DNA from: Sclerodactyla briareus
Lineage: Eukaryota > Echinodermata > Holothuroidea > Dendrochirotida > Sclerodactylidae
Reading direction: 5' to 3'
Assembly: GCA_026419785.1 (NCBI GenBank)
Contig: JAODTK010005749.1
Span: forward strand, 186,001-250,000
DNA length: 64,000 nt
Each line of letters starts with the position of its first letter. Position 1 is the stretch's first letter. The notes beneath the pieces were generated by a model. That model did no database searches and had not been told where the DNA came from. It saw only the letters and a list, made by a program, of their open reading frames with translations. Below are positions 45,143 to 59,248 of this stretch, piece by piece. A program made the translations under genes and the position numbers.

Positions 45143-46400
45143 GCACCCCGATTCTTATCCGAACCGCGCCTTCTAAGTGGTTTTCAAAGGTTCAAGGCAA
45201 GAACACGGCACGGGCGGTTGAGTATTTGGTTGAATATAAAGGAAATATATATTCGTTAGAAGTCGGTGCAGCTTTGATTGGCTAACTCTTTGAGCGTTTC
45301 TGAAGCAGTGACATGAATGTGGACACACTAATCTGTAGGCTCTGCAGTTGCCCGGACGGCGGAATGACGCACCTCCTTGATATACGGCGCATTGCACATT
45401 GTTATTTTGGGGTAAGTAAGTTGAAGATTCGGTTAAATGTTATTAGTTATCAAGTTTAATATAAAACTTGAGCCAAAAGCTGTTCAGATTTGAGTATGGC
45501 CAAGGGATGTAGTGAGACCCGGTCCGGTCTTGATTATTTCCGAATAACTGGTCTCGGGTCTCGACTTTCGAGACCGAGACCCCTATACCTACAGTGTATA
45601 AACTCAAGATGGTGTGCTGGTCTCCGATCTCATCTTGTCTCGACCTACATCCCTGGGAAACGTGCTATAACTACAGTACATCGTTCGAAGATAATGCATC
45701 TATCTAACACATATGTTTTTTTGATTGAGTCATTTATTGAATTAAGTTTTTTTGAACGTTTTTGAAGAATACATACATTTCTTCAGGAAACGGGTGACAA
45801 ACTCTGCTTCCATACTTGGCATCGCAATAGAAGAAAAACACAACCGCGCGCAAAACTCGCGCAAGAAAAAAGCGACCATAGCGACATTCTAAGCCGTCAA
45901 GTTACAGTGAATGGATTGTGAACTTCTGTCTCCCGGGCTCAGCAGCTCATTCGAGAAAGTCAAATTTCGCGTGTAAGTCTAAGTCAATTGGCCGGCTCAT
46001 TGTGGGAGTCCTATCAATTTCACCGCATAGACAGCTAACCGTAGAAAATGGTGGACGTGAATCAGGGCCCTGTAAATAGTTGATCTGCGATGGCCTAGGC
46101 CTATTTCTAAACGAAAAATCAAATGCAGATCAATTTTCAGACGTTGCAAACGTGAATTGGCCATTGGGGCAGAAACAATTTTCGTAAAAATTCAATAATT
46201 GGAAGCCAAATTGCAACACCCAAGCCAATTCGCGCGGATCGCTCCTAAAATTTTTGCACTAAACCGGGCATTCGAATAAACATGCGGAGTTTTAAAGTCC
46301 TCACTTGGCCCATCATCATGCTATTGCCTAAATGCTAGCTTCAATTCATCCGCGCCTTAATAGAGATATCACAAAACCCGAGAGGCATGTCCTGAGATCT
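45143..46400. other. Anonymous region
   Basis: It has a GAGACC-rich patch at 45520-45590, but otherwise no recognised feature. Confidence 0.4.
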
Positions 46401-46423
46401 CATGTCCCTCATACGCCAAAAAC

Positions 46424-46504
46424 GTGGGGGGGTGGGGACATTTAAGATTTGTCCCCCACCCATCGAATGTGGGGGGACTGTCCCCCCGTCCCCCCCCCCC
46501 CCCC
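46424..46504. repeat. G/C-tract hairpin beside minisatellite patch 3
   Basis: 'ggtggggaca' (46431-46440) pairs with 'tgtcccccacc' (46450-46460), followed by more G and C tracts and then 'gcgcccat'. Same layout, inverted, as 58334-58420. Confidence 0.6.
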
Positions 46505-46815
46505 GGATTGCGCCCATGGCACAGACCGAAGTCCGCAGACGAAATTTGAAAAAGGTCCCACGGACGAAGGTCCGCGAGACCGGAAGTGAGAAAGGGTCCG
46601 CGAGAACGAAATTGAGAAAGGGTCCGCGAGAACGAAATTGAAAGGTCCACGAGTACCGGAGGTTCCGCGAGACGAAAATTGGGGAAAGGGTCCACGAGAC
46701 CCGAATGTCGCGAAACCGAAATTCAAAAGGTCACGAGACCGAAGGTCCGCGAAGACTGAAAAATACAAGGGTCCCCGAGACCGAAGGTTCGCGAGACCGA
46801 ATATAAGAGAAATTC
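46505..46815 (+). repeat. 'ggtccgcgagaccgaa' minisatellite, patch 3
   Basis: About ten to twelve units alternating 'ggtccgcgagaccgaa' and 'ttgagaaag', giving a 26-30 bp higher unit. This is the longest plus-strand patch of the family. Confidence 0.9.
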
Positions 46816-47284
46816 TCAGGACCGAGCGTTTGTTCTAAATGATGAATAAAATTAATAGCGGAGACCTTATGAGAATATCGTCTCGCAATAAACCCGGAAC
46901 GATATGTTTCGATGCCGTTTCCTACAGTTCAAATACATTCGGAGATTTCAGCCGTCCGAAGATAATTGGGTAAAAAATTGCACCGATGTACACCAATTAA
47001 TACAGATTGTTGTTTTGTATCCGCATCCAGTGGGTGGGGGCTGTCGCACCCAGGTGCATTCGGTAGGGGTGGTGTTGTCCGAAGTCCGGGCTATCACCTG
47101 GGCAGTGAATGTTGGCGTATTCCCCACGGGTGGGGGTGTTTGCGCCCGCGCGTCTGTCGGTCCTACTCAACATATCCAATGCCTGAGTATATAAACATGT
47201 AAACATGTCCCCGGGCTATTTTGCTGCCCTAAATTCAACGGTGATACTTCTCAAATCTCACCATGCCATCACTCAAGTAATTAT

Positions 47285-47338
47285 AATGATAATAATACTA
47301 CTACTAACTACTAATAATTAATTAGTATTATTATCATT
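47285..47338. repeat. Perfect 16 bp inverted repeat
   Basis: 'aatgataataatacta' (47285-47300) and 'tagtattattatcatt' (47323-47338) are exact reverse complements with a 22-base AT-rich loop. Low complexity makes chance or microsatellite origin likely. Confidence 0.7.
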
Positions 47339-47344
47339 TTTCTC

Positions 47345-50045
47345 AGAAAACAAGGGGGCGGGGGGGATGGTCTCCCAAGTCTTCTGAATTAATTTGATTG
47401 AATAAATATTCAAAGCATTACATCGCATATTCACAACGCCTGGTAGAAAAAACGGCCATCCGCTCCTGCTCGAAACACTTGAAAATTTACAACTTTTGGC
47501 GATTCGATTTAAAATTCGGATCGCAGTAAGAACATGGGTATCCTTCGACTTTCCCCTAGTTGGGTCTCAGATTCTCACCTGGGTCCCAACCTGGACTCGT
47601 GACTGAAACAATTTTCAACGCGATTATTGGTTTTTGGTTATACAAACAAAATTTCAATCAACTATGATTATCACTGTGAACTACCCCACACCCGCTATAA
47701 TAAATGAACCAGGTGCACGGTACACGTTCACTCAGTTCAGGTAGATTGGGTGGGGGGCCGTCACTTACCCCAGACCAAAAAGGGTTATGGATTCCCCATT
47801 GCATTTATAACGCACACACCACTTCAATCACGTCCTGAATGCCGCGATTTTTTTTTTTGTGTGTTTCGGAATATTTAATTAACGAAATCGCGGCACCAAA
47901 TCCATAATCAAAAACTTTTCATTTTTACATCACACTGCCCCCAAATGTTTCCATTATTCCTCCGAATTTGGGTATTTTTCGTCTGTGTTTTCACTCTCAA
48001 ATTTCCAGGCAACCCCCGAAAAAAAACCCAGTCTCGGTACTATGACTGATTGCCCCAAGTTGGTTCTGTAGCATCCGTTATATACTTCACCATCTTACAT
48101 ATTTTGGGCATATAGATGTACAATTGTCACCTCACTTGGGGTTGAAAATCCTCACATGCCCTAGTTGTGTGAATGTTTGGTCAATTCGGTTCGAAAGGGA
48201 GAAATGCTGATGAGCTGGATGGCGTACTGGCCTCTTCTTCTAGGGCAGGAAATGTTCTGCCTGAATAGAACGATAGAAAAGCCGCCCCGCGCGCTGGGCG
48301 CGCTGAAAAAAATTGCATGCTGTTGGGGGGCCGTATTCGATTGAAATTCAGGCCAGTCTGCAGACATTTGGGGCATTTTCCTTACTTTTGACTTTTTTTT
48401 TTCATTATTCCGAATTTCTCCCGAAGTATTGGTCATTTTTGCCGAATTTCCCTCTCTTCTCAAGAAACTTTCGCGCTCTTTAAATGCTATATACGCGATG
48501 GTAATCCAGGAATACAAACAGTTTGGATTTACAAATTAGTAAGTGGCCTTGGTGATTTTCACGTTGCACAAAGAAAGTAAACTAAGAATCCTGTCACTGA
48601 TGTCTGATTTATGTCTTTCTGTCGGGCAGCAGTGAAGTAAGACATTTCTGACTAGGGCTAGGAGATTCAACATTCATTGGGCCTTGTGAGAGGGTCTCCG
48701 GTCCGGTTTTACCCGTCCCCTTGAAAGTTCTGGCTTGAGATGCAAATCCTTTCTCTGAAATTATTTCCTGTGCCAAAATTGCTGACCACCAAGGACAGTG
48801 ATGTTTTCTCTTCTTTCTGGTTTTTGGTCTTGAATCCTACCTTTCCATGGGACCAACAACGAATGTCCTCAGTTGGGGTCTAGGTAAAAGGGCCTTAAAT
48901 CAGCCCGATAAAGCCCATTCTAGAGAACCCAGCTTAAAATTTTTGTTTTGCCCGTATCGTGTCCTTCACACAAAGTTGCAACCATGAAGGTAGAACACAC
49001 CAACTAGTCGAAAGGTGCTAGTTTCGCCCTGTTTCTGGTATATCCTATGATTTAAAAAATGCTCGTCCTCATCTTTGATAGAATTACACAATTTCTTTCC
49101 GGGTTTGGTAATTATACATATTCCATTCCTATATAGCGCATTACAATGTAAGGAATATTTCGACGCGCTCCCCAATTTTTTTTTCTTTGCTGTCTCGTTT
49201 TCGAACCAAGGGCCACAACGAAATGTTTTGTTTGTGTTGGAAATTAGAGTGCAAGATATTTTTTTCAAATTGAAGTGCATCGTATAGCGTTGCCTTCAGC
49301 TGGCTTGAAATACCATGTCAATAGGAAGTAGTTATTTAAAATGGTAGTCCCAGAAATAACAAATTGCACTCAAATCGCACGGAATCTCATGGCTATCGTG
49401 CACGGTGGATACCGCGAACAACACGGACGAAATTTTCACGTGGGTATCTTTGGGCATCGATGGAAATGAGAGGTTCGAGAGACGGGAAGGGTCGCTACTT
49501 CCGGCCCTGATTAGGCCCTAATATTTTTTCCTGGTCTATGTTTGTGCCTTATTTCAGTTGCGAAATATAGTTTTCAACTTCTCGAGAAAAAAAAAAAATC
49601 AAACAAAATATTAGTAATTAATATTGGTTATTCTGGCTGCAGATTTTGTGCCAATATAAGTTTTTTCGCCCTGGCAAAGTCACATTTTTCGCGAGTTAGA
49701 GGAGTAGACAAAACCCCCTACCGAGCCCTGAGTTCCGTCGCTATGTCGAGACAACTTAAGTGAAGAGTGTTATTTGACACGGTGCATTGTGATAATTTAT
49801 CTGGAATGTATTCTAATTTCGAAATTCCAAGATCTCGGCTATTATTGATACAGGCATACCACTAGGTAAACATGTTGTTGCGGGAGTCATGCAGACACGA
49901 ACTAAAACTCCTGGTGAAAGTAAATATGGCGTTTTTCCGGGAACCGTGAAAATTATAATGGAAACCAATTATTTTCAGCAGCGCCAATTACACGTATTAT
50001 TTGCCTCTGGAAATTTGGACAAAACCACAACGTCGAACCTTGCCC
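47345..50045. other. Anonymous region
   Basis: 48240-48480 contains 'cgcgcgctgggcgcgctg' and a T-rich stretch resembling 58780-58960. 49120-49150, on the minus strand, has a 'gcgctatatagg' phrase like a SINE tail. No gene recognised. Confidence 0.4.
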
Positions 50046-50049
50046 AGAT

Positions 50050-52115
<2,066 letters not shown>

Positions 52116-52120
52116 CATCC

Positions 52121-52190
52121 CACTGTGGTCACGTGGTTAGCGTATTGGACTTGCAGTCTGATAGGCGTGTAGGTCGACTCCCGTGGAAAG
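52121..52190 (+). tRNA. tRNA-like pseudogene or SINE head
   Basis: An A-box-like 'gtggttagcgta' near 52133, an anticodon-arm-like 'ttggacttgcagtctga' and a B-box-like 'ggtcgactcc' (one T short of the consensus) near 52172 are spaced as in a tRNA. If folded, the loop CTTGCAG would present TGC (alanine). Acceptor and T-arm pairing are poor, so it is not a working tRNA. A SINE origin is likely. Confidence 0.5.
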
Positions 52191-53455
52191 AATAAAAATG
52201 TTTTAACCATTTGGTTTCCTCGCATTTTACAAAACTTGAACAACCTAAGTGAAAATATTATTTTTTTTTTCCGTGCGTTCTACAGACACCAAAAGTGGGA
52301 CAAATTGGTGTCTTCGAAACGTACGTAACACCTTGGTGATGGAAGTGTTGTAACAAACAAGGGAATCAAGGTTTCAAAATATGTTATTGTTGTATCGCAA
52401 CATACCTGTACAGCAAATTTATAGCAATTTTACAGTATACAGTTGATACATAATCATGCTGTTTTAGTGTTTGTTTTTTTCTATTTGAAACGTACGTAAC
52501 AACTATGAAGCCCATTTACGCAAGATAGTGAATGATAAAGGAAAAATTCAAGACATGTCATTTGGGGTATTCTTAATTTCAGCATAAAACTGAACAAAAA
52601 TGCAAGCATCACTCTTCTATTTCTAATCTAACGACTAAAATTTTTCAAATGTCTCACTTTTGTTGCTGAGAATTGTGGCCTTGTACATTAGCGTGATTAT
52701 TTTCCATCTTGAATAATCTAGTAGGTCTAGCCAAGCGACTAGCATAACAGTCATAACGGTCATCACTTGTATTTGCCAAAATGCTAACTCGTGTTTCCTT
52801 TCTTGTTGACGAAGTTAGCGCACTGCTCAAGAGTATCTAGTCGATCTATATAAAAAAAGATGGTTGAACCTGACGGCAAGAGTACAGATTTCGCTACAAG
52901 CTGCGAATATCGAAGACCAGGCGGAACGGGTTCGGTAGGCCTATGGCAACATTTGTTGAACTTAAAAAGGATACTAGTTTCACATGTATTTAGGCTGGTA
53001 TAATATATTGTCTATATTCCATCGTGTTCAATTCCGCAGATCGATAATGATAGTTTAATTGTCGATGTTGTGTTAATTTTCAAATTTCATTCGGTCAAAA
53101 TTTAGGGGGGGACGGACCCCCCACTTCAAATTTTTTGGGGGACGCGTGCGCCGTCTATTGCCTTAACGCATATTTCTAATCAGCTTCCATTGCATTTTTC
53201 TTTTGAAGGCTAGAATGCGAAAAATTCCGCGCTGCGCGCACTGTATTGTCATTTCCGTTACGTGTATAATACAGTAGGCTCTTGCACAATACTTCGTCAG
53301 ATTCTGGCAATTATGCTTTTTCTACATGCGTGTCATCTACAGGCTGCAGTGACACATGGGAAGGCACAAGAAAAAAATGGGTTGGGGCACGATTTATGTT
53401 GCCCCCACCAATGCTCGAATCCCAGGGCCATTTTCCTAACACTGCACATAACTAT
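52191..53455. other. Anonymous AT-rich region
   Basis: Nothing recognised except a G/C-tract block at 53106-53150 ('ggggggacgg' against 'ccccccact'). Confidence 0.4.
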
Positions 53456-53461
53456 ATCCCC

Positions 53462-54200
53462 ACGACACTGGAAGTGTTCGGGGATATTATGGTTTTGGGT
53501 GTGTAGCGCCGCCCGCCGTCCCGGGCTCCGCCGCCGCCGCCGGAAACTTCAGGTAATAACTCTTTAACGCTTTATCGATTGATCTGAAACTTGGGACACA
53601 TCCGCCCTAGTGAAATCTCGGATGAGATCGAAAGTGGGCATCGCTGCAATGCTGGGGGGGGGGGGCGCTAATTTGCATAATTTACGCAAATTTTCAAATT
53701 AGTCGGATTTGAACGAAACTTGGTGGGTAGAGACTATAGTTGAGCCCGTGAACAACTGGAGGTCATGCAAGGTCATCGAAGGTCACATTGCCGAATTTTA
53801 CGCGATTTTCAAAATTTTGTCAGATTTTGACCGAACCTGGTTGGGTCGGAAATTTAGTTGTCCCGAACAATTTGAAGGTCCTTTCAATGTCATCGGAGGT
53901 CAAATTTGCGTAATTTATCCAATTTTTCCAACTTTGTCATATTTGAACGAAACTTTGGGGGTAGGATGTGGGCTAACATTCGTTCCTCACAAAGTTAGAA
54001 GTCATTCCAAAGCCAACGTGGGTCAAATTTGCATAATTCATGTTCCTATTAACTTCCATGATCACAACACAACTGTGGATGAAGTTATCTTGGTTTCTGA
54101 CCAAAGAGGGGGTATTTATGGGGTTTTAAGAACACTTCTCTATGATTGCTCAAAAGCTGTGATATACACGTGGGCGTTTAACCCGCCTACACATGTCTAG
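53462..54200 (+). repeat. 117 bp-period repeat family, copy 2
   Basis: Same opening as 16440 ('gatattatggttttgggtgtg', 'ggctccgccgcc', 'ccgccctagtgaaatctc'), then at least three 117 bp units. Because 117 is divisible by three, one frame stays open for 163 codons (53709-54200) with a 39-residue repeat (LNETWWV, VIGGQICIIY). A working protein is unlikely: the first copy does not keep the frame. Confidence 0.85.
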
Positions 54201-54204
54201 TTTG

Positions 54205-54560
54205 GCTAGAGGTTTAGTCTACTTCTGATCCTTATTGTTTATAACAGACTGGCTTTGCCAACCTGATGTGCTGCTCCTCAAAGCTAATATGCACACAAAA
54301 ATAACAGGGCTGGGGATCGTGTACATCAGTTTGGAGGTTAACGTGATTGACGTGGCACTATATGGGCGCAGAGGCGGGCAAAACAATTCTGAGACATGGA
54401 AAATTTAATGACCAAATCTTTCGATTCTCTCCACGACAGTGATGTTCGGGCAAATTTTTAAAATTCGGGCAACTTCTAACCCAATTGGAAGGGTCCTCGA
54501 TGGGCAGCGAAGCCTGCTCTAAAAAAGGGTATGGTAAGAATTATGGAGAATTGTGAGGAA
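54205..54560 (+). repeat. Composite element, head segment, copy 3
   Basis: Same order of blocks as the heads at 25630 and 27455, including 'tagtctacttctgatcc' at its start and 'aattggaagggtcctcgatggg' near 54484. It leads directly into the ~200 bp array. Confidence 0.8.
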
Positions 54561-55160
54561 AAAACTTCGATCAGTTTTTGGCATTTATTGTCAATTTTAG
54601 TGATGTTGCCTACTGCCCATAAGGCATAAGGGAAATTCCGCTCTCTTTTTTTTTTTTTTTTTTTTGGGGGGGGGGGGGGGGTTGGCGGGAGTATGTAAGA
54701 CGAACAATTTTCTTGTGTACGCCCACGTCAACTGATGGGGGCGAATGAATGATAATTAATGAGGATACATCAGTTCCTTAGGGGTGAGTGTTTCTTTAAG
54801 GTCAAAACTAATTTATTGTCCATTGGGCGGATGTTGCCTAGACACTGCCATACAGCCCAGTGCGCTATGTGCAATACGGGGAGTCTTTAGGCGAAACACT
54901 TGCTTGTGCGCCAGCGCAAACTGTTGATGGTGAGAATTGTAAGCGTAAACATCGGTCAGTTTTCTTCAGCACAATTGTCGAATACATATCACATTGAAAA
55001 ATTTATTGTCAATTTTAGGGTGATGCTTACTGCCATACGGCCAGAAAGTGCCGTTCCTGCATGGGGGGAAAGTTTGTGAGACTATTTTTCTTTTAGCCAC
55101 GCGCCAACCGATGGTGGCACGAACTGTAAGGAAGTAAATCGACAATTTCTTCAACTTGGG
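54560..55160 (+). repeat. Composite element array, first part
   Basis: About three units of the ~200 bp repeat ('ttttag.gatgttgcctactgcc', 'gcgccaaccgatggtggc'). A 20-base T run joined to a 16-base G run (54646-54681) lies inside the first unit. Confidence 0.85.
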
Positions 55161-55690
55161 TTGGTAATGACAGTGCAACCGACAGAAACCGTATCACACT
55201 ATTATAAGCAGGTGTAGTGTGTTGGAGAGCCTCAGAGTCAGTCGATTGATGTACCAGTGCCTACCGAGTTCCAAATTAGACATCGTTGACTGACACCAGT
55301 CACTCTCTTCATCAACTCTCAATGACAGACAAATAGAGAGGGATATTAAAACCAACAGACATCGGAATTCATTATCCTCCGTGCAAGTAAAGCTTTTCAA
55401 TGATAAAACAGAGGGACGCTACCTCCTTTCTTATATTTTTATAGTTTACTACATGACTGATATATGGTTCATTTATTTATGAATGTTTATTTTATCATTC
55501 CACGCATGCTGTACGTGCGAGTACTTGAAATTTAGTTCTGGATTACTCCTCACTCACTCACTTTCTTACTTACTCACTCACTAACTCACTCACTCACTCC
55601 TACACTTACATACTTACTTACTATTACTTACTTACTTAGTACTACTAAGTAGCGGATGGGAATGAAGGCAACGATGAAAAAATTGTAAGA
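55160..55690. other. Insertion interrupting the array
   Basis: This ~530 bp sequence has no unit wording, so it splits the array. It contains a 68-codon minus frame (55194-55400) with no recognised domain and a (CTCA)n/(TTAC)n microsatellite at 55551-55640. Confidence 0.6.
55551..55640. repeat. (CTCA)n/(TTAC)n microsatellite
   Basis: Imperfect four-base repeats 'cactcactcact' and 'acttacttac'. Confidence 0.95.
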
Positions 55691-56345
55691 ATAAACATAT
55701 CAGTTTTTGGAATGGAAATTTATTGGCCAAATTTAGTGATGTTGCCCACTGCCATAAGGCCCAGAAGGTGCGTTCTGAATCTGGGGGTCTTTGCCGTGTC
55801 TGTATGTTTTGATGTGTTTTGTTTGGTGCGTCTGCTGGGTCGGTGGTGGTGTGTCTGTGTTGTGGTTGTGGCGTGTTGTGTCGGGGGGGTGTGGGGGTGT
55901 CTGTGAAAACGATTTTTTTTTCGTACGCTACGCGTCAACCGATGGTGGCCTTAATTGTAAGGAATATAAACACTGATACGTTCTTCCTAGAAAGTGTCTT
56001 GGAATTAAAATTTCAAAATTCAAAATGGAAATATCTGCCAATTTTAGGGATGTGATTAATTGCCAACCCGAGTAAGATTTCTGCAATCTGGAGGGCCTGT
56101 GAAAAACGACAAATGTTTTGTATGTATGCTACGCGTCAACCGATGGTGGCGCGAATTGTGAGAGTTAACATCGATCGTTCCACCAAGAAAGTCTTTAGAC
56201 ATTCAAATTTAGGAAATTTATTGCAAATTTTAGGGATGTGTCAATGTCGTACGGCCGGGGAGTGCCTTTTTCCTGCAATCGGGGGGATCTGTGATAAGAA
56301 ATTCTTTATTGTACGTACGCGTCAACCGCTGGGCGCTTCCGTGGG
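55690..56345 (+). repeat. Composite element array, second part
   Basis: Three further units, each with 'aattttagggatgt', 'ctgcaatc.gggg', 'tacgcgtcaaccgatggtgg' and 'aacatcgatc'. No copy of the tail at 8981 or 28642 follows. Confidence 0.85.
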
Positions 56346-56764
56346 ATAGTGATGATTTCTCGTAGGACCCCCATAGTCATCACCGATCGCCGACCCGGAT
56401 GATCATAAGAAGGTTGGAAAGAAGTTAGAATGTCGGGGGAACGGCCCCTCGTCGGAAAGTAAGGGGTGTGTTGTGAATTAGCGTACCAATCGGAAACAAT
56501 CTTCCGACGGGGAGGGGGAGGTGGGGCTCTCCGGACAGGGGGCATGACACCACGTCGGCAGGATGTACAACAATATCAAAAAATGTACCGACAGACCGTC
56601 TTCAGGACGAAAAGTGGGAGAGACCGCCCTCTTCCCCTTCATAGCTACTGTATTGAGAGTCACTAATTAAGAACGGAGTAGGTTTGCAACATATTTCGCA
56701 AAAGTAAATAACTGGAGCGTTCTACAGAACGAATAACGCAAATACAATACTCAGGGATGTTTCA

Positions 56765-57090
56765 TTTTCCGGTCTCGCGACCCTTCGGTCTCGCGGACCC
56801 TTTCGCACTTACTGGTCTCGCGGACCCCTTTCCACTTTCGGTCTCGCGGACCTCCCTTTCTCATTCGGTACGTGGACGCTTTTTAAGTTTCGGTTTCGCG
56901 GGACCCCTGTCTCACTTTCGGTCTCGTGGACCCTTTTGAAGTTATCGGTCTAGTGAACCTTCCCCACTTTCGGTTCTCGCGACCCTTTTGACACTTCGAT
57001 CGTCGGTCTCGTGGACATTCGGTCCTTCGTGGCCGTCGGTCTCGTGGGTCGTTGGTCTCGTGGACCTTCGGTCTCGTGGGCTCGGCCCCC
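56765..57090 (-). repeat. 'ggtctcgtggacc' minisatellite, patch 4 (inverted)
   Basis: Reverse complement of the units at 46505: about a dozen 'cggtctcgcggaccctt' and 'tttcactttcggtctcg' units. Confidence 0.9.
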
Positions 57091-57855
57091 GGTAATTGTT
57101 GTTTCACGACGATTAGCCCGTCAACAATGTAAGCCTAGTACGTCAATCGCGTTGCCGCTACGTAACATAAAAAGAGGAAGGACGGCAGCAAGAACTATGA
57201 GTGTAGCGAGGACGCAATGAGAGCTAGCGTGCAGTGCTGGAGTCCTCCTAATCCGAGTCCGCATCAGTATCCGGATCCGAGTCCGAGTCCAGGTCATTGA
57301 CTTCCGAGTTGTTATGCAAAGTTGACCTTGTACTATTTTACCAATTTAGGCATAGGCCCCCTATAGGGGGTTGCTCAGCTTTTCTGTTCTTATCTGGGTT
57401 CCCCATATTGATGATAGTACTGTTTTTTGATGATAAAGGGCCTCCAACGTTATCACATTGGTTGCAAGGCAAACGGGCTAACTCTAAACATTGGAAAGAC
57501 TGAAGAAAAGAAATGGCTTGTACGTCCGCAGAGGTAATCACGTCACAACCTTCATAGATTCATGGAGGAGTTATTGCGAGGCGGAAAACTACCGGACAGT
57601 ATCTGGGACGTAGATATCGACAAACCAAAGTTAACTGGAATGTACATGGTTGGGACATGTGAACGAAATCCCCAACTACTAGCGGTACTTTGTAGGAAAT
57701 TGAAGGAATGGTAAACGGGAACAGATCTATAAATGCAGCTTTTTTACGATACCGTATTCAAAGGTTTACCTTAACTTCAGTTTTTTTTGGCACATGTCCC
57801 AAAAACATAGGTTGGCCGGATCTGTAACGTGTTAGGACAAAGTCAGATGAACGGT
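57091..57855. other. Unassigned, possibly upstream part of a LINE
   Basis: Contains a 'gagtccgagtcc' patch at 57240-57295, then AT-mixed sequence with short frames. It may be LINE sequence too decayed to recognise. Confidence 0.35.
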
Positions 57856-57859
57856 TTGT

Positions 57860-58243
57860 TTGTTGTTGTATCGGCCCCTGCGCATACCACTTCTCTTAAT
57901 AATTTGTATGAGCAAAATATACAGAAGAAGCTCACCAAAAGTATTAGTGATCCACACACACGCTTTTCACATGACCTTCTAAATTGCAAAGGGTCAGGCC
58001 ATCGACTCCGGTCCCCCAGTCCACAAACCAGATCCCAAGCATTCTCCCGGAACATACATCACTCAAACACCACTGCCAGTGCCACGCTATAGCCATGCCA
58101 GCATTGTATCAGTATATTTGCACTTCGTATACTGTTTCAGTGTTTTTATATGTTCCCATAGATAATTCACTGTATGTTTATACCGAATGTTGTGATGTCG
58201 GGGAAATCAATTTTCCGTTTTCTTTGGAAATTGACAATAAATG
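57860..58243 (+). pseudogene. LINE ORF2 C-terminus and 3' UTR
   Basis: The frame near 57829-58092 includes LYEQNIQKKLTKSISDP, a 'GSGHRLRSP' stretch and a Ser/Thr-rich end. This resembles the last ~60 residues of jockey/RTE-like ORF2 proteins before the 3' UTR. It then runs through stops to 'gacaataaatgatctatc', the usual LINE 3' end with a short repeat tail. Only the final part is recognised. Family assignment is tentative. Confidence 0.55.
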
Positions 58244-58336
58244 ATCTATCTATCTATATCTATCTATCTATCGATCATCATCTATCCTATCTATCTATCT
58301 ATCGATCGATCTATCTATCGATATCTATCTATCTAT
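58244..58336. repeat. (TCTA)n tail
   Basis: Imperfect TCTA/TCGA repeat immediately behind the LINE 3' end, probably seeded by its terminal repeat. Confidence 0.95.
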
Positions 58337-58420
58337 GGGCGTGAACAGGTGGGGGACTGGGGGAATGTCCCCCACCTCCCAAGTGGGGGGATATCATAGT
58401 TTCCCCCCCCCCCCCGCACA
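58334..58420. repeat. G/C-tract hairpin starting 'ATGGGCG'
   Basis: 'aggtgggggac' (58347-58357) and 'gtcccccacct' (58367-58377) form a perfect 11 bp stem, followed by G and C tracts. Confidence 0.7.
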
Positions 58421-59125
58421 CTTTTCCGGACCGTATAAAAGAAATAATAGGCAACATGCCCGATTTTGTATCACTCTATCACTCTAAACGATTCAGTTTT
58501 TTGTCTAACCAACGATAATCGCGTTGGAAAATTGTCTTAAGGCCACTAATTCCAGAGCGACCCAGGTGAAGATCTGGGACCCGACTAGGGCCCTAGTGGA
58601 AGGATTACCCATGTTTCATACCGAGTTACTCGAATTTTAAATTCGAATAGCCAAAAGTGCATATTTTTCAAATTTTGTTTCGCGCGCCATGGCGTCTTTC
58701 TTCCAGGCGTACGCTAAATATGGGATGTAAAGCTTCGAATCTTTTTTTTCACTCGATTAATTTCCAAGAAGCCTTGGGGGCTACTGCCCCCCCTCCCCCA
58801 AATTTTTTCTGAGATGAAAAAGTCGGGTAACATTCGTGGAAAAACTAGGATGAAAAAGGCAAAGTGAAAAATTATCTGAATTTTTGCAAACTTTTTCGAT
58901 AAATTGCCCGGAAACATGCATTTTTTTTCGCGCGCTCAACGCGCGCTCGCCGGTAGTTTCCATTGGCTGACTTGTAAAATTTGGTTAAAAGTTTTTCTGC
59001 TCCCAAATTGAATTGGTCCCGTACCCTATGGCTTTTTTCCTTCAGAGATCGGTGCTGTTGATACCTGGCAAGTGCTGTCTCCGTCGATCTGAAAGGTATG
59101 AAACTCTGAATTTTTCTTGGTATCT
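58421..59125. other. Anonymous region
   Basis: 58780-58960 is similar in reverse to 44020-44130 and has 'gcgcgctcaacgcgcgc', a short palindrome. No gene recognised. Confidence 0.4.
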
Positions 59126-59128
59126 TGG

Positions 59129-59248
59129 TATCTATCTATCTATCGATCTATTACTATCTATCTATCTATCTATCTATCTCTCTCTCTATCCTATCTGTCT
59201 ATCTCTATCTATCTATCTATCCTCTGTCTATCTAGCTGTCTATCTACT
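59129..59248. repeat. (TCTA)n microsatellite
   Basis: Long imperfect TCTA tract with CTCT and CTGT variants. No LINE end is evident before it. Confidence 0.95.

Noticed and set aside
45032-45285. Poly-Gly proteins
   Set aside because: Translation of the G tract.
47285-47338. Transposon terminal inverted repeat or terminator
   Set aside because: The arms are low-complexity AT repeats in a microsatellite-like stretch; chance is the simpler explanation.
52121-52190. Functional alanine tRNA gene
   Set aside because: Acceptor and T-arm pairing fail and the B box is one base short; more likely SINE-derived.
53709-54200. 163-codon frame as a real gene
   Set aside because: Its peptide repeats every 39 residues because the DNA repeats every 117 bp. 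The copy at 16440 breaks the frame.
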